A stretch of 64,000 bases of DNA from Pseudogulbenkiania subflava DSM 22618 (lineage in GTDB: Bacteria; Pseudomonadota; Gammaproteobacteria; Burkholderiales; Chromobacteriaceae). The DNA lies in the NCBI RefSeq assembly GCF_900177275.1, contig NZ_FXAG01000023.1:1-64000 (forward strand). Direction: 5' to 3'. This document shows, piece after piece, positions 18,225 to 27,198 of the stretch. The notes beneath the pieces are model-generated. The model saw only the letters and a list, made by a program, of their open reading frames with translations. It ran no database searches and was not told the origin of the DNA. The translations under genes were made by a program, and so were the position numbers. How positions within the stretch are numbered: the first letter of the stretch is position 1; each line of letters opens with the position of its first letter.

Positions 18225-18673
18225 TGTCGGCCGCTGCTGCCGAATCCGTTCTCGCCGCGGTGCGAGGCGTCGAAGTCGTCGACGATGTTGAAGCCGACCT
18301 GCACCACCGGCACGATCACCATCTGGGCGATGCGCTCCAGCGGTTCGAGTGCAAAGTTGCTGTGCCCGCGGTTCCACACCGAGACGAACAGCTGGCCCTG
18401 GTAGTCGGAGTCGATCAGGCCGACCAGGTTGCCCAACACGATGCCGTGCTTGTGACCCAGGCCGGAGCGCGGCAGGATCATCGCGGCGAGGCCGGGGTCG
18501 GCAAGGTGGATGGCCATGCCGGTGGGGATGAGCTGGGTCTCGCCGGGTTTGATTTCCATCGGGCTGTCGATGGCTGCGCGCAGGTCGAGCCCGGCCGAGC
18601 CGGCGGTGGCGTAATTAGGCAGGCTGTCGTGCAGGCGCGGGTCGAGAATCTTGACGTCGATGACGGGTTTCAT
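18221..18673 (-). CDS. dut: deoxyuridine 5'-triphosphate nucleotidohydrolase
   Basis: A 150-aa dUTPase that hydrolyses dUTP to dUMP and pyrophosphate, keeping uracil out of DNA and feeding dTMP synthesis. All five trimeric-dUTPase motifs are visible: [37 protein letters not shown] and [16 protein letters not shown] precedes ATG 18673; the longer frame upstream runs into the motif-bearing spacer and is not coding. It follows coaBC on the same strand, as dfp-dut in many proteobacteria. Confidence 0.96.
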   Translation of the reverse strand: MKPVIDVKILDPRLHDSLPNYATAGSAGLDLRAAIDSPMEIKPGETQLIPTGMAIHLADPGLAAMILPRSGLGHKHGIVLGNLVGLIDSDYQGQLFVSVWNRGHSNFALEPLERIAQMVIVPVVQVGFNIVDDFDASHRGENGFGSSGRH

Positions 18674-18697
18674 GCGGAGTCCTTGAATAATCGTGAA

Positions 18698-18728
18698 AGG
18701 TTGGCCGAAGCCGGGCTTCGGCCAACCT
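18698..18728. repeat. inverted pair of the GTTGGCCGAAG word (stem-loop)
   Basis: AGGTTGGCCGAAG (ending 18710) and CTTCGGCCAACCT (from 18716) form a 13-bp perfect stem with a 5-base loop between coaBC and dut. It contains two exact copies of the genome word in opposite orientation. On the minus strand only TTT follows, so it would be a weak terminator at best. Confidence 0.85.
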
Positions 18729-18746
18729 CTGGGTGGATCGGGCGGT

Positions 18747-19928
18747 TTAGCGCTGGGGCAGCAGTGCCGCCAGGTGCGCGACGATGGCGTGGGCCACCTG
18801 CTCCTTGGGCAGAACCGGCAGCGGGTGGGCACCGGCGTCGTCAAGCAGCACCACTTCGTTGTGGTCGGCGCCCATGGCCTGTTGTGCCAGGTTGGCAACC
18901 AGGAGCGGCACCTTCTTGCGCCGGCGCTTGGTTTCGGCGAATTCCAGCAGGTTCTGGCTTTCCGCGGCGAAGCCGACGCAGAACGGTGCCGCCGGCAGGC
19001 CGGCCACGGTGGCGAGGATATCCGGGTTTTCTTCCAGTTCGATGACCGGCACGCTGTCGCCCTTCTTCAGCTTGTGCTCCGACCGGTTCTTGACGCGGTA
19101 GTCGGCCACCGCCGCCACGGCAATGAAGACGTCGCTGCGGCCGACTTCCTGCAACACGGCCTGGTGCATCTCGGCGGCGCTGACCACATCGAGGCGGCGT
19201 ACGCCGACCGGGCAGGGCAGGCTGGTCGGGCCGGAGACCAGCGTCACCTCGGCGCCGGCATCGCGGCAGGCGCGTGCCAGCGCGTAGCCCATCTTGCCCG
19301 AGCTGACGTTGGTGATGCCGCGCACCGCGTCGATCGGCTCGAAGGTCGGGCCGGCGGTGAGCAGCACCTGCTTGCCGGCGAGGCGTTTCTCGATGAAGAA
19401 GCCTTCCAGCCGCTCGGCGATCTCTTCCGGTTCCAGCATGCGGCCGAGGCCGACTTCGCCGCAGGCCTGCGCGCCCGCCGCCGGGCCGAACACCGTCACG
19501 CCGTCGGCGACGAGCTGGGCGACGTTGCGCTGGTTGGGCGGGTTGTCCCACATCTGCTTGTTCATCGCCGGGGCGACGATCAGCGGGCAGGTACGCGCCG
19601 CGGCCAGCGTGGAGATCAGGTCGTCGCAGGCACCGTGCGCCAGCTTGAACAGGCAATCGGCGCTGGCCGGGGCGATCAGGAACACGTCGGCGCGGCGCGA
19701 CAGCTCGATGTGCGCCATGGCATTGTCCGGGCGCGGGTCCCACTGGCTGGTGTAGACCGCATGGCCGGACAGGGCCTGGAAGGTGGTCGGCGTGACGAAG
19801 CGGGTGGCGGCGTCGGTCATCACCACGTCGACACGGTGTCCGGCCTTGACCAGGAGACGGGTCAGCTCGGCCGCCTTGTAGGCGGCGATGCCGCCAGTGA
19901 CGCCCAGCAGTATCCGTTTGGCAGACAT
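18747..19928 (-). CDS. coaBC: bifunctional phosphopantothenoylcysteine decarboxylase / phosphopantothenate-cysteine ligase
   Basis: A 393-aa flavoprotein for two steps of coenzyme A synthesis. The CoaC domain (about 1-185) has VTGGIAAYK, the His in [17 protein letters not shown] and PAMNKQMW. The CoaB domain (about 190-393) has [15 protein letters not shown] and SSGKMG. The length is normal. It is upstream of dut on the minus strand, separated by an inverted repeat of the GTTGGCCGAAG word, which may partly terminate transcription. Confidence 0.96.
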   Translation of the reverse strand: MSAKRILLGVTGGIAAYKAAELTRLLVKAGHRVDVVMTDAATRFVTPTTFQALSGHAVYTSQWDPRPDNAMAHIELSRRADVFLIAPASADCLFKLAHGACDDLISTLAAARTCPLIVAPAMNKQMWDNPPNQRNVAQLVADGVTVFGPAAGAQACGEVGLGRMLEPEEIAERLEGFFIEKRLAGKQVLLTAGPTFEPIDAVRGITNVSSGKMGYALARACRDAGAEVTLVSGPTSLPCPVGVRRLDVVSAAEMHQAVLQEVGRSDVFIAVAAVADYRVKNRSEHKLKKGDSVPVIELEENPDILATVAGLPAAPFCVGFAAESQNLLEFAETKRRRKKVPLLVANLAQQAMGADHNEVVLLDDAGAHPLPVLPKEQVAHAIVAHLAALLPQR

Positions 19929-20068
19929 GGAAAGCCTTTGTGCAAGCTGAAAAGATAAAAGTTTACCGGAAATTGCCGGCCTCGGTGGCGCCGCCGCGCT
20001 CGCTATGTTTTTGGCATGGAGTTGGGTTTAATGGCGAAAACAAGCTATAGCACAATGAGGAGCCGATC

Positions 20069-20743
20069 ATGTCGATCTGCGATTGGCCTGCCGCGGAGCG
20101 GCCCCGGGAAAAGCTGCTGGCACAGGGGGCGGGATGTCTTTCCGACGCCGAGCTGCTTGCCATCTTCCTGCGTACCGGGATCAAGGGGGTGTCGGCGGTC
20201 GACATGGCACGCCGGTTGATGACCGAATTCGGTTCCCTGTCGCGTCTGTTGTCGGCCGATCTGGCCGAATTCGAGCGCCAGCATGGTCTGGGTGTGGCCA
20301 AGTACACCCAACTGATGGCCACCAAGGAACTGGTGCGACGGGCGCTGGCCGAAGAGATGAAGCTGGCCGATGCGCTGTCGAGTCCGCAGGCGGTGCGCGA
20401 CTTTCTGCGTCTGACCATCGGTCTGCGCGACGTCGAAGTATTCGTGGTGATCTTCCTGACGGCACAAAACCGCGTTCTGGCGGTCGAAGAAGTATTTAGC
20501 GGCACCTTGAGCGAGACCCGGGTCTATCCGCGCGAGGTGGTGCGGCGGGCGCTGGCACACAATGCAGCCGGCGTCATCGTGGCACACAACCACCCTTCCG
20601 GCGTCGCCGAGCCGTCGTCGGCAGACCGGGCGCTGACCGATACCCTCAAGGCCGCGCTGCAACTGGTGGATGTCCGTTTGCTGGACCATTTCGTGATCAC
20701 GGGAAGCCATGCCGAGTCGTTTGCCGAGCGTGGCTGGCTGTAG
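20069..20743 (+). CDS. radC: RadC family JAMM/MPN+ protein
   Basis: A 224-aa protein with an N-terminal helix-hairpin-helix-like UPF0758 region (about 1-80) and a C-terminal JAMM domain. The metal-binding motif [14 protein letters not shown] is at 173-186. The family is widespread and named for a supposed DNA-repair role that has been questioned; its true function is unsettled. GGAG lies upstream of ATG 20069. It is transcribed divergently from coaBC, the usual coaBC-radC arrangement. Confidence 0.93.
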   Translation: MSICDWPAAERPREKLLAQGAGCLSDAELLAIFLRTGIKGVSAVDMARRLMTEFGSLSRLLSADLAEFERQHGLGVAKYTQLMATKELVRRALAEEMKLADALSSPQAVRDFLRLTIGLRDVEVFVVIFLTAQNRVLAVEEVFSGTLSETRVYPREVVRRALAHNAAGVIVAHNHPSGVAEPSSADRALTDTLKAALQLVDVRLLDHFVITGSHAESFAERGWL

Positions 20744-20923
20744 GGTGTATCTACTCTGGATTGGCTGCTGGCTGCTGGCTGCCGGCGTCTGCGCAAAGAA
20801 CCCATCCCATGCCGGTGACAGGCGATGCCCGGCCGTCGACAGTGCGGCCCGGCGCGAGTCGCCTCTTTACAAATGTAACTGTCGAGCTTGGTTCTACATT
20901 CTTCGCATCACGAGGAGGTCGTC

Positions 20924-21175
20924 ATGAACATCCTGCGCTTGCTGAATGAATCAGAGTACATCCAGGTGAACAACCAGTTCATCAAGCCCGACTACCAATA
21001 CGCCTCGGAAGAGTTCGCCGACGACGAGGATATCGCGCTGGCGGCGAAGCTGGACGGTCAGGAGCTGATCCTGACGGTGGCCGAATTGGAAGAGGCGACC
21101 CCGCTGGCCGACGGCGGTTTCTGGCTGGAAGGGGTGGGCTACCTGCGCTTTCTGTCCCGTGAAAGCCTGCACTGA
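20924..21175 (+). CDS. small acidic conserved-type protein of unknown function
   Basis: An 83-aa acidic soluble protein with no recognised domain and no signal peptide. A strong ribosome-binding site (GAGGAGG) lies 6 bases before ATG 20924. Codon use resembles neighbouring genes. It begins MNILRLLNES. The upstream 180 bp contain TTTACA and TGTAAC motifs but no clean sigma-70 pair. It is not recognised; it could be a small adaptor or inhibitor. Confidence 0.7.
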   Translation: MNILRLLNESEYIQVNNQFIKPDYQYASEEFADDEDIALAAKLDGQELILTVAELEEATPLADGGFWLEGVGYLRFLSRESLH

Positions 21176-21335
21176 GTCCTCTCGCCCCGCCGCTCATGGG
21201 GGCGGCGGCCAGCGTCGTGCCGTGGCTCGCCCGCGTTGAGCCGGCCTGAGCTTTGCCCCGACACCTTCCCCCCCTCCTGCGCTACCATCAAACTGAGCCC
21301 CCGGTCATGGGAGCGGGGCCATCTGGGGGAGAACC

Positions 21336-22238
21336 ATGCCAAAGATCGTGGTGATCGGCAGCATCAATATGGACCTGGTCGCGTTGTGTGCACGTTTTCC
21401 TGCGCCCGGCGAAACGCTCATTGGCGAGCGTTTCTTCACCAGCCATGGCGGCAAGGGGGCCAACCAGGCGGTAGCCGCTCGCCGCCTCGGTGCCGAGGTG
21501 AGCTTCATCGGGCGTGTCGGCGACGACGACTTCGGCCGCGAACTGTTGGCCGGGCTGCAGCAGGAGGGGGTGAACACGCGTCATGTGGCGGTGACGCCCG
21601 GTGTCGCCAGCGGTGTTGCCTCCATTACGGTCAGCGGCGGGGAGAACGCCATCGTTGTCGTGCCTGGTGCCAACCATGTGCTGAGCCCGGACGATGTGCG
21701 CCAGGCCGAAGCCGAGATTGCCTCGGCCGACGTGTTGCTGATTCAACTGGAAATTCCTCTGGAGACCGTGGCGGAAGTCGCCCGTCTCGCCGAGCGGCAT
21801 GGCGTGCCGTTGATCCTCAACCCGGCCCCGGCGCAAGCCTTGCCGGTGGAATTGCTGGCGCGGGTCGCCTACCTTACGCCGAACCAGCACGAGCTGATGC
21901 AACTGCTCGGGGATACCACTGTCTCCGGGCTCGAGTCGCTGCCGGTGTCGCTGGCGGGCAAGGTGGTGCTGACCCAGGGCGCAGAGGGCGCCGCTTATGC
22001 CGACGCCGACGGACGGCTGCGCCATCAGCCGGGGCTGGCAGTAGACGTGGTCGACAGCACCGGGGCCGGCGATACCTTCAACGCCGCGCTGGCGGTGTTC
22101 CTGGGGCTGGGCATCGAGGTGGCGCTCAAGCGCGCGGTGGCGGCCGGGGCGCTGGCGGTAACGCAGCCGGGGGCTCGTGGGGGCATGCCGACGGCGGTAC
22201 AGCTCGATGCTTTCCTGGTCGGCAGCGGGCAACGGTGA
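21336..22238 (+). CDS. rbsK: ribokinase
   Basis: A 300-aa PfkB-family sugar kinase that phosphorylates D-ribose to ribose 5-phosphate. Signature 1 is GGKGANQA (about 38-45), signature 2 is DSTGAGDTFNAAL (about 250-262) with the catalytic Asp in GAGD, and NMD near the N-terminus binds sugar. The ribosome-binding site GGGGGAG precedes ATG 21336. No ribose transporter or repressor is adjacent, so it stands alone, with the BaeS-type kinase 110 bp downstream. Confidence 0.92.
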   Translation: MPKIVVIGSINMDLVALCARFPAPGETLIGERFFTSHGGKGANQAVAARRLGAEVSFIGRVGDDDFGRELLAGLQQEGVNTRHVAVTPGVASGVASITVSGGENAIVVVPGANHVLSPDDVRQAEAEIASADVLLIQLEIPLETVAEVARLAERHGVPLILNPAPAQALPVELLARVAYLTPNQHELMQLLGDTTVSGLESLPVSLAGKVVLTQGAEGAAYADADGRLRHQPGLAVDVVDSTGAGDTFNAALAVFLGLGIEVALKRAVAAGALAVTQPGARGGMPTAVQLDAFLVGSGQR

Positions 22239-22349
22239 AAAAAGTGTGAAACTTGCCGTGGAGGGCCGGTTGGGGCCTTGCCGAGGACGCTGGCTGTTTC
22301 CACAATGATGCCATTCCGACCCGAGGCGGCGCTGCCGCCGGACGCCTTT

Positions 22350-23741
22350 ATGAAGCTCGGCATCACTTCCAAACTGTTTTTCGCCATCCTGTTTTGCTGC
22401 GTGGTGGTGGCGTTGGCCATCGGCGCCGCCAGCCGCCTGAGTTTCAAGCAGGGATTTCTCGATTACGTCAGCCAGCGTGACGCCCAGCGCTTGGAAACCC
22501 TGAAAACGAGCCTGGTCGAGGCTTACCGCGAGGAGGGCAGCTGGGCCTTTCTGGAGGGCAACGAGCGCTTGTGGCGCCGGCTGGTGCGCGCCGAGGTCCA
22601 CCCCGAGCGAGCGCCAGGACGGCCGGACCACCCGCCACACCCAGGATTCCGTCTGCCCCTGCCGCCGCTGACGCTGCTGGCCGCCGACGGGCACGTGGTG
22701 GCGGGCGCGCCCAACTGGCCTTCTGACGCCACCCGCACCGCACTGCAGCTGGACGGGCGTCCGGTCGGCTGGCTGGTTAGCGTGCCGGTCAGCAGCCTGA
22801 CCAACGCCGCCGACCTGCGTTTCCAGGAAGGCCAGCTCAAGGCCGGCTGGCTGTTCGCAGTGCTGGGCGTGTTGCTGGCGGCTGCGGTGGCGATGCTGCT
22901 GGCGCGTGTCATGCTGGTGCCGGTCAAGCGCCTGGCGGCGGCGCTGCATGAGCTGGCGACTGGCGACTACAGCACCCGGGTGCAGGCCAGTTCGCGCGAC
23001 GAGCTCGGCCAACTGGCGGGCGATTTCAACCGCCTGGCGCGGGTGCTGGAAAACAACGAGCAGATGCGTCGCCACTTCATGGCGGATATCTCGCATGAGC
23101 TGCGCACACCGCTGGCGGTGCTGCGCGGGGAACTTGAGGCGATGGAGGACGGCGTGCGCACGCCGACGCCGGAGGCGCTCAAGTCGCTGCAGGCCGAGGT
23201 CTCCACGTTGAGCAAGCTGGTGGACGACCTGTACGAGCTGTCGCTGGCCGATGTCGGGGCGCTGAGCTACCACATGGAGGTGTTCGATCCGGCGGACGTC
23301 CTGCAACAGGCCCTGAACGCTTTCGGCGAGCGCCTGCAGGGCCAGTCCATCCGCCTCGAAACGCGCCTCCCCCAGGGGGGCGGCTGGACCATCGAGGCCG
23401 ACCCGCAGCGCCTGTTGCAGCTGTTCAACAACCTGCTGGAAAACGTGGTGCGCTATACCGATCGCGGCGGGCGGCTGCGGGTGAGCGTCAGCCGCGACGG
23501 CGAGTGCCTGCGTATCGATTTCCAGGACTCGGAACCGGCGGTACCGTCCGATGCCTTGCCTCGGCTGTTCGAGCGGCTGTACCGGGTGGAGGGCTCGCGC
23601 AACCGCGCCAGCGGCGGGGCCGGCCTCGGCCTGGCACTGTGCCGCAGCATCGTCGAGGCGCATGGCGGTACGATCGAGGCCCGCCCGTCGCCGTTGGGCG
23701 GGCTGTGGATTTCCCTGACTTTCCCCCTACGGATGCGTTGA
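22350..23741 (+). CDS. baeS: BaeS-like envelope-stress sensor histidine kinase
   Basis: A 463-aa inner-membrane kinase. Transmembrane segment at about 8-28, periplasmic region to about 165, second transmembrane segment at about 168-190, then HAMP, then HisKA with His249 in [10 protein letters not shown], and HATPase with [11 protein letters not shown] and GAGLGLALC. The N-terminus [13 protein letters not shown] aligns with E. coli BaeS, so ATG 22350 is preferred; ATG 22305 and 22278 are alternatives. None has a clear ribosome-binding site. It lies 4 bp upstream of its response regulator. Confidence 0.85.
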   Translation: MKLGITSKLFFAILFCCVVVALAIGAASRLSFKQGFLDYVSQRDAQRLETLKTSLVEAYREEGSWAFLEGNERLWRRLVRAEVHPERAPGRPDHPPHPGFRLPLPPLTLLAADGHVVAGAPNWPSDATRTALQLDGRPVGWLVSVPVSSLTNAADLRFQEGQLKAGWLFAVLGVLLAAAVAMLLARVMLVPVKRLAAALHELATGDYSTRVQASSRDELGQLAGDFNRLARVLENNEQMRRHFMADISHELRTPLAVLRGELEAMEDGVRTPTPEALKSLQAEVSTLSKLVDDLYELSLADVGALSYHMEVFDPADVLQQALNAFGERLQGQSIRLETRLPQGGGWTIEADPQRLLQLFNNLLENVVRYTDRGGRLRVSVSRDGECLRIDFQDSEPAVPSDALPRLFERLYRVEGSRNRASGGAGLGLALCRSIVEAHGGTIEARPSPLGGLWISLTFPLRMR

Positions 23742-23745
23742 GAGC

Positions 23746-24432
23746 ATGAACCCGTCTCCCAAGTCAGCCTACGTCCTCGTGGTCGAGGACGAACCCAAAC
23801 TGTCGCGCCTGCTGGCGGACTACCTCACGGCGGCCGGTTTCGAGACCGCCTGCCTGGCGGATGGCCTGGCCGTGGTGTCCGAGGTGCGGCGCCGCCTGCC
23901 GGACCTGATCCTGCTCGACCTGATGCTGCCCGGCCGCGACGGCCTCGATATCTGCCGCGAGTTGCGCGCCTTCAGCGACGTGCCGATCGTCATGGTTACC
24001 GCCCGGGTCGAGGAGATCGACCGTCTGCTTGGCCTGGAGCTGGGCGCCGACGACTATATCTGCAAACCGTACAGCCCGCGCGAAGTGGTGGCCCGGGTCA
24101 AGGCCATCCTGCGCCGCAGCCAGCGCCATGGTGCGCTGCCGGCCGATGCCGGGCTGACGATCGACGAAGAGGGCTATCAGGCCTCGTGGCAGGGGCGGCG
24201 GCTGGAATTGACCCCGGCCGAATTCCGCCTGCTGCGCACGCTGGCCTCCATGCCGGGGCGGGTGTTCTCGCGCGACCAGTTGCTGGATCACCTCTACGCC
24301 GATCATCGCGTGGTGACCGACCGCACCGTCGACAGCCACATCAAGAACCTGCGCCGCAAGCTGGAGCAGGCGGCGCCGCAGCAGGAGCTGATCCGCTCGG
24401 TGTACGGCGTCGGCTACAAGCTGGAATTGTGA
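23746..24432 (+). CDS. baeR: BaeR-like OmpR-family response regulator
   Basis: A 228-aa regulator with a receiver domain (about 10-120; phospho-acceptor Asp58 in [11 protein letters not shown], switch Thr and Lys in MVTAR and ICKPYSP). The C-terminal winged helix is at about 135-228 ([35 protein letters not shown]). It is the partner of the kinase 4 bp upstream. The E. coli BaeSR system responds to envelope stress and activates the chaperone spy and efflux pumps; here the next gene encodes an envelope EF-hand protein. Confidence 0.88.
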   Translation: MNPSPKSAYVLVVEDEPKLSRLLADYLTAAGFETACLADGLAVVSEVRRRLPDLILLDLMLPGRDGLDICRELRAFSDVPIVMVTARVEEIDRLLGLELGADDYICKPYSPREVVARVKAILRRSQRHGALPADAGLTIDEEGYQASWQGRRLELTPAEFRLLRTLASMPGRVFSRDQLLDHLYADHRVVTDRTVDSHIKNLRRKLEQAAPQQELIRSVYGVGYKLEL

Positions 24433-24553
24433 ACACGCCCTAACACTTGCTTCACCGTTTCTCCACGCTTTCTCTCCAGTTCCCTGACATTTGCGGCTTA
24501 CGCTTTCTTCATCGGATGGTGGCGAGGCCATCTATATTCACAGGGAGATTGCA

Positions 24554-25210
24554 ATGAAACGGAAAGTCGCACTGACACTGATCATGGCCGTGGTGAGCGC
24601 TTCGGCATTGGCCGCGGCCACTGGCGCCGCCCCCAAGGAGGGGCCGATGGACGGGCCGGCGGCGCGCTTCGCGCAAGCCGACAAGAACGGCGACGGCCAG
24701 CTCAGCCGTGACGAGGTGCAAGCGGCGTGGCCCCGTCTGGCGGCCGATTTCGACAAGGCCGATACCAATCACGATGGCCAGCTCAGCCGGGACGAGCTGC
24801 ATCGCTTCATGCACGAACGCTTCGCGCAGCGGCACCACGGTCGCCGCCATTTCCAGCAGTGTTTCGCCCAAGCCGACAAGAATGGTGACGGCCAGCTAAG
24901 CCTGGAAGAGGCCCGTGCCGGCATGCCGAGGTTGGCCGAAGACTTTGCCAAGCTGGATCTCAACCACGATGGCCAGCTCAGCCGCGACGAACTGCGCCAG
25001 GCGATGCGCGAACATTTCCGCCACGAGCCGGGGCGTGAGCACGAGCACGCGCCGTTCTTCGCCAAGCTGGATAGCAACGGCGACGGCAAGCTGAGCCTGG
25101 ACGAGGTCAAGGCGGCATTCGAACGCGCCGACACCAACAAGGACGGTTTTCTGAGCAAGGACGAGCTGCGCGCCGCCGCTGGGCCGCGTCCGGAGGACTG
25201 CGGTCGCTGA
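24554..25210 (+). CDS. exported calcium-binding protein with six EF-hands
   Basis: A 218-aa protein with a signal peptide (about 1-21, cleavage after ALA). Six EF-hand loops follow, each of the form DxNxDGxLSxDE: ADKNGDGQLSRDE, ADTNHDGQLSRDE, ADKNGDGQLSLEE, LDLNHDGQLSRDE, LDSNGDGKLSLDE, ADTNKDGFLSKDE. Loops 1-2 and 3-4 look like internal duplications. AGGGAG precedes ATG 24554. The 120 bp between baeR and this gene contain two TTTCTCCA-like repeats (24458-24478) that recall part of the BaeR box. Periplasmic calcium buffering or sensing is inferred. Confidence 0.85.
   Translation: MKRKVALTLIMAVVSASALAAATGAAPKEGPMDGPAARFAQADKNGDGQLSRDEVQAAWPRLAADFDKADTNHDGQLSRDELHRFMHERFAQRHHGRRHFQQCFAQADKNGDGQLSLEEARAGMPRLAEDFAKLDLNHDGQLSRDELRQAMREHFRHEPGREHEHAPFFAKLDSNGDGKLSLDEVKAAFERADTNKDGFLSKDELRAAAGPRPEDCGR
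24931..24941 (+). repeat. GTTGGCCGAAG word, copy 4
   Basis: Exact 11-mer inside the EF-hand gene, in sense, read as R/LAE. Confidence 0.85.
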
Positions 25211-25293
25211 GCGTGGTTTGCGCACGGGGCGCGGCAAGAGCCGTGCCGTGTCCTGTCGGTCCCGGCGTGGCCGCCGGGGAAAAGGAGTTCACC

Positions 25294-25866
25294 ATGTCGA
25301 ATGTTGTCCCGCATCGGGTCGGCGCCGTGGCGACGCTGTTGGTGCTGAGCCTGACCGGCTGCGTGGTGGCGCCTGCGCGTCCCTACAGCATGCCCCGTAG
25401 CGCACCCGAGGCGGTCGTGCCGCCGCCAAGGGAGGTGGTGTTCTACCCCCGTTCCGGCCAGAGCGAAGGGCTGCAGGATCGCGACCGCTACGAATGCCAC
25501 CAGTGGGCCGTGCGGCAGAGCGGCTTCGATCCGAGCCTGCCGCATGCGGTAGGCTCCCCGTCGGTACGGGTGGTGCCGGCCGGGGGCCCCGGCCATGATA
25601 CTGCGGCCCTGGCGGTGACCGGGGCTTTGGTGGGGGCCGCGGTGGCCAGGCCGCATCGGGGCGCCGAGGGCGCGCTGGTGGGTGCAACGATCGGCGCCGT
25701 GGCCGGCGCGATGTCCGACACCGCACGGGCGGAACAGGCGCAGCGCATGGAACAGGCCTACGCCGCCCAGGAGCAACGCCAGCAGGCCATGCTGGAGCAA
25801 CAGGCGGATGCCTATCGGCGGGCCATCTCGGCCTGCCTGGAAGCGCGGGGCTATACCGTGCGCTAG
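25294..25866 (+). CDS. outer-membrane-type lipoprotein with glycine zipper
   Basis: A 190-aa predicted lipoprotein with lipobox LTGC (Cys at about 24). The middle contains a glycine-zipper segment (about 105-150: TGALVGAAVARPHRGAEGA and GATIGAVAGAM). Its flanks, RDRYECHQWAVRQSGFDPSLP and YRRAISACLEARGYTVR, recur closely in the next gene, so the pair share a domain. AGGAG precedes ATG 25294. Glycine-zipper lipoproteins often associate with the outer membrane or peptidoglycan; the precise role is unknown. Confidence 0.75.
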   Translation: MSNVVPHRVGAVATLLVLSLTGCVVAPARPYSMPRSAPEAVVPPPREVVFYPRSGQSEGLQDRDRYECHQWAVRQSGFDPSLPHAVGSPSVRVVPAGGPGHDTAALAVTGALVGAAVARPHRGAEGALVGATIGAVAGAMSDTARAEQAQRMEQAYAAQEQRQQAMLEQQADAYRRAISACLEARGYTVR

Positions 25867-25896
25867 GAAACGCCGACTGATCGCGGAGTCGCCATC

Positions 25897-26541
25897 ATGA
25901 AATTCGTCCATCTCGCCGTCCCGGCCTCCCTTCTGCTTGGCCTGCTGCTGGCCGTCCCGCCCGCGCTGGCCGCTCCTCCGCAGTGGGAAGGCGCGGTGGT
26001 GACGGTGGCCCGTCCGGCATTTCCGGCGCGGGGAGCCTTCGTCGGCTCGCTGCCGGGCGGCGGGCATGCCGTCGTACACGGCGGGGTGCGCTATCACTAT
26101 TACGACGGTTTCTGGTACCGCCCGCGCGGGCGCGGCTACGTGGTCGTGTCGCCGCCGCGCGGCGTGTGGGTGCCGGTGCTGCCGCTGCTCTACACCACGC
26201 TGCTGATCGGTGGCGTGACCTACTACCTCGCCAACGACGTCTACTACGTGCAGCGCAGCGATGGCTACGTGGTGGTGGACCCGCCGCTCGGGCAGGGCCC
26301 GTCCGGTTCGTCGTCCGTGCGTGATAGCACCGATTTGTTCATCTATCCGAATCGCGGCCAGGACGAGCAGCAACAGGCGCGCGACCGCTACGAATGCCAC
26401 CGCTGGGCGCGCGGCCAGACCGGCTACGATCCGACCTTGCCCGAGGGCGGTGTCGATGCGCGCGATGCGCTCGCGCTGCGGGATCAATACCGGCGGGCCA
26501 TGGGGGCTTGCCTGGAAGGCCGCCACTACACCGTGCGCTGA
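25897..26541 (+). CDS. exported DUF6515-like protein sharing a C-terminal domain with its neighbour
   Basis: A 214-aa exported protein with a signal peptide (about 1-25, cleavage after ALA). Gly/Tyr-rich repeats (HYYDGFWYRPRGRGYVVV) and a hydrophobic segment (VLPLLYTTLLIGGVTYYL) recall DUF6515-type surface proteins. The C-terminus has RDRYECHRWARGQTGYDP and YRRAMGACLEGRHYTVR, the same module as the preceding lipoprotein with paired Cys residues. It starts 30 bp after that gene, so they are likely co-transcribed. The function is unknown. Confidence 0.7.
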   Translation: MKFVHLAVPASLLLGLLLAVPPALAAPPQWEGAVVTVARPAFPARGAFVGSLPGGGHAVVHGGVRYHYYDGFWYRPRGRGYVVVSPPRGVWVPVLPLLYTTLLIGGVTYYLANDVYYVQRSDGYVVVDPPLGQGPSGSSSVRDSTDLFIYPNRGQDEQQQARDRYECHRWARGQTGYDPTLPEGGVDARDALALRDQYRRAMGACLEGRHYTVR

Positions 26542-26661
26542 CCGAAGCGGGGTGTCCCGAGCGCAGAGTGGGCATGGATTGATGTGGCTCAAGAAAGAGG
26601 GAGGCGGATTGTTGCTACAGTAGCGGCCATGCAGGATTTTGGCATGACCACGGAGGGGCAA

Positions 26662-27036
26662 GTGAAGAAAATCACGCTAGGAGTGATCGGGGCCGGCGAA
26701 ACCGGCACGCCGTTGTTGCAGCAGTTGCTGAGCGCGCCCTTTGTCGAAGTGGTGGGCGTGGCCGACCTCAATCTGGAATTGCCCGGCATCGACCTGGCGC
26801 GCCAGCACGGGGTGCCGGTTACTCGCAATTTCATCGAGATCGCCGAGCAGGGCAGCCGCGTCGACATCATCATCGACATGACCGGCTCGCGCAAAGTCCG
26901 CGACGACCTGCGGCGCTTCATGCAGTTTTCCGGCAACCAGCACACGGTCATCGTGCACGAACGGGTAGCCTTGCTGATGCTGTCGCTGTGCGCCGGAAAG
27001 TATGTGGAAACCCGCCACGGCGAGCAGGCTTACTGA
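26662..27036 (+). CDS. NAD(P)-binding Rossmann-fold oxidoreductase-like protein
   Basis: A 124-aa protein consisting mainly of a Rossmann fold: GAGETG after the first strand, Asp in VADLN, and IIIDMTGS. It resembles the N-terminal NAD-binding domain of homoserine dehydrogenase or dihydrodipicolinate reductase, but no catalytic domain follows. The start is taken as GTG 26662, with GGAGGGG 4-5 bases upstream; ATG 26644 is an alternative. It is followed by a terminator. It may be a redox or nucleotide sensor; no substrate can be named. Confidence 0.65.
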   Translation: MKKITLGVIGAGETGTPLLQQLLSAPFVEVVGVADLNLELPGIDLARQHGVPVTRNFIEIAEQGSRVDIIIDMTGSRKVRDDLRRFMQFSGNQHTVIVHERVALLMLSLCAGKYVETRHGEQAY

Positions 27037-27071
27037 GCACGCCGATAGCAGAATTGCAGAAACGAGAGCTT

Positions 27072-27108
27072 GACCGGGAGATCAGACGATCCCCGGTCTT
27101 TTTTTTTT
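27072..27108 (+). terminator. Rho-independent terminator
   Basis: GACCGGGA and TCCCCGGTC flank a 12-base loop and are followed by ten T residues, after the Rossmann-protein gene. Confidence 0.85.
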
Positions 27109-27198
27109 ACGCCGGTGCTCCCGAGCGTGGGCCGCTGCCGTGCGTGGAGGCCTGGCCACACGCACCTCTCCCCGCTACCGGCGTAGCCCTCGGAGGCA

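Noticed and set aside
20764-20787. GGCTGCT short tandem repeat after radC
   Set aside because: Only about three imperfect units in a non-coding spacer; no sign of function.
21288-23663. 791-codon minus-strand frame across rbsK and baeS
   Set aside because: Low-complexity Gln/Arg/His-rich translation typical of antisense shadows; it crosses two well-supported genes.
24769-26661. 630-codon minus-strand frame opposite the EF-hand and surface-protein genes
   Set aside because: Shadow composition, no domain, and convincing plus-strand genes with ribosome-binding sites.
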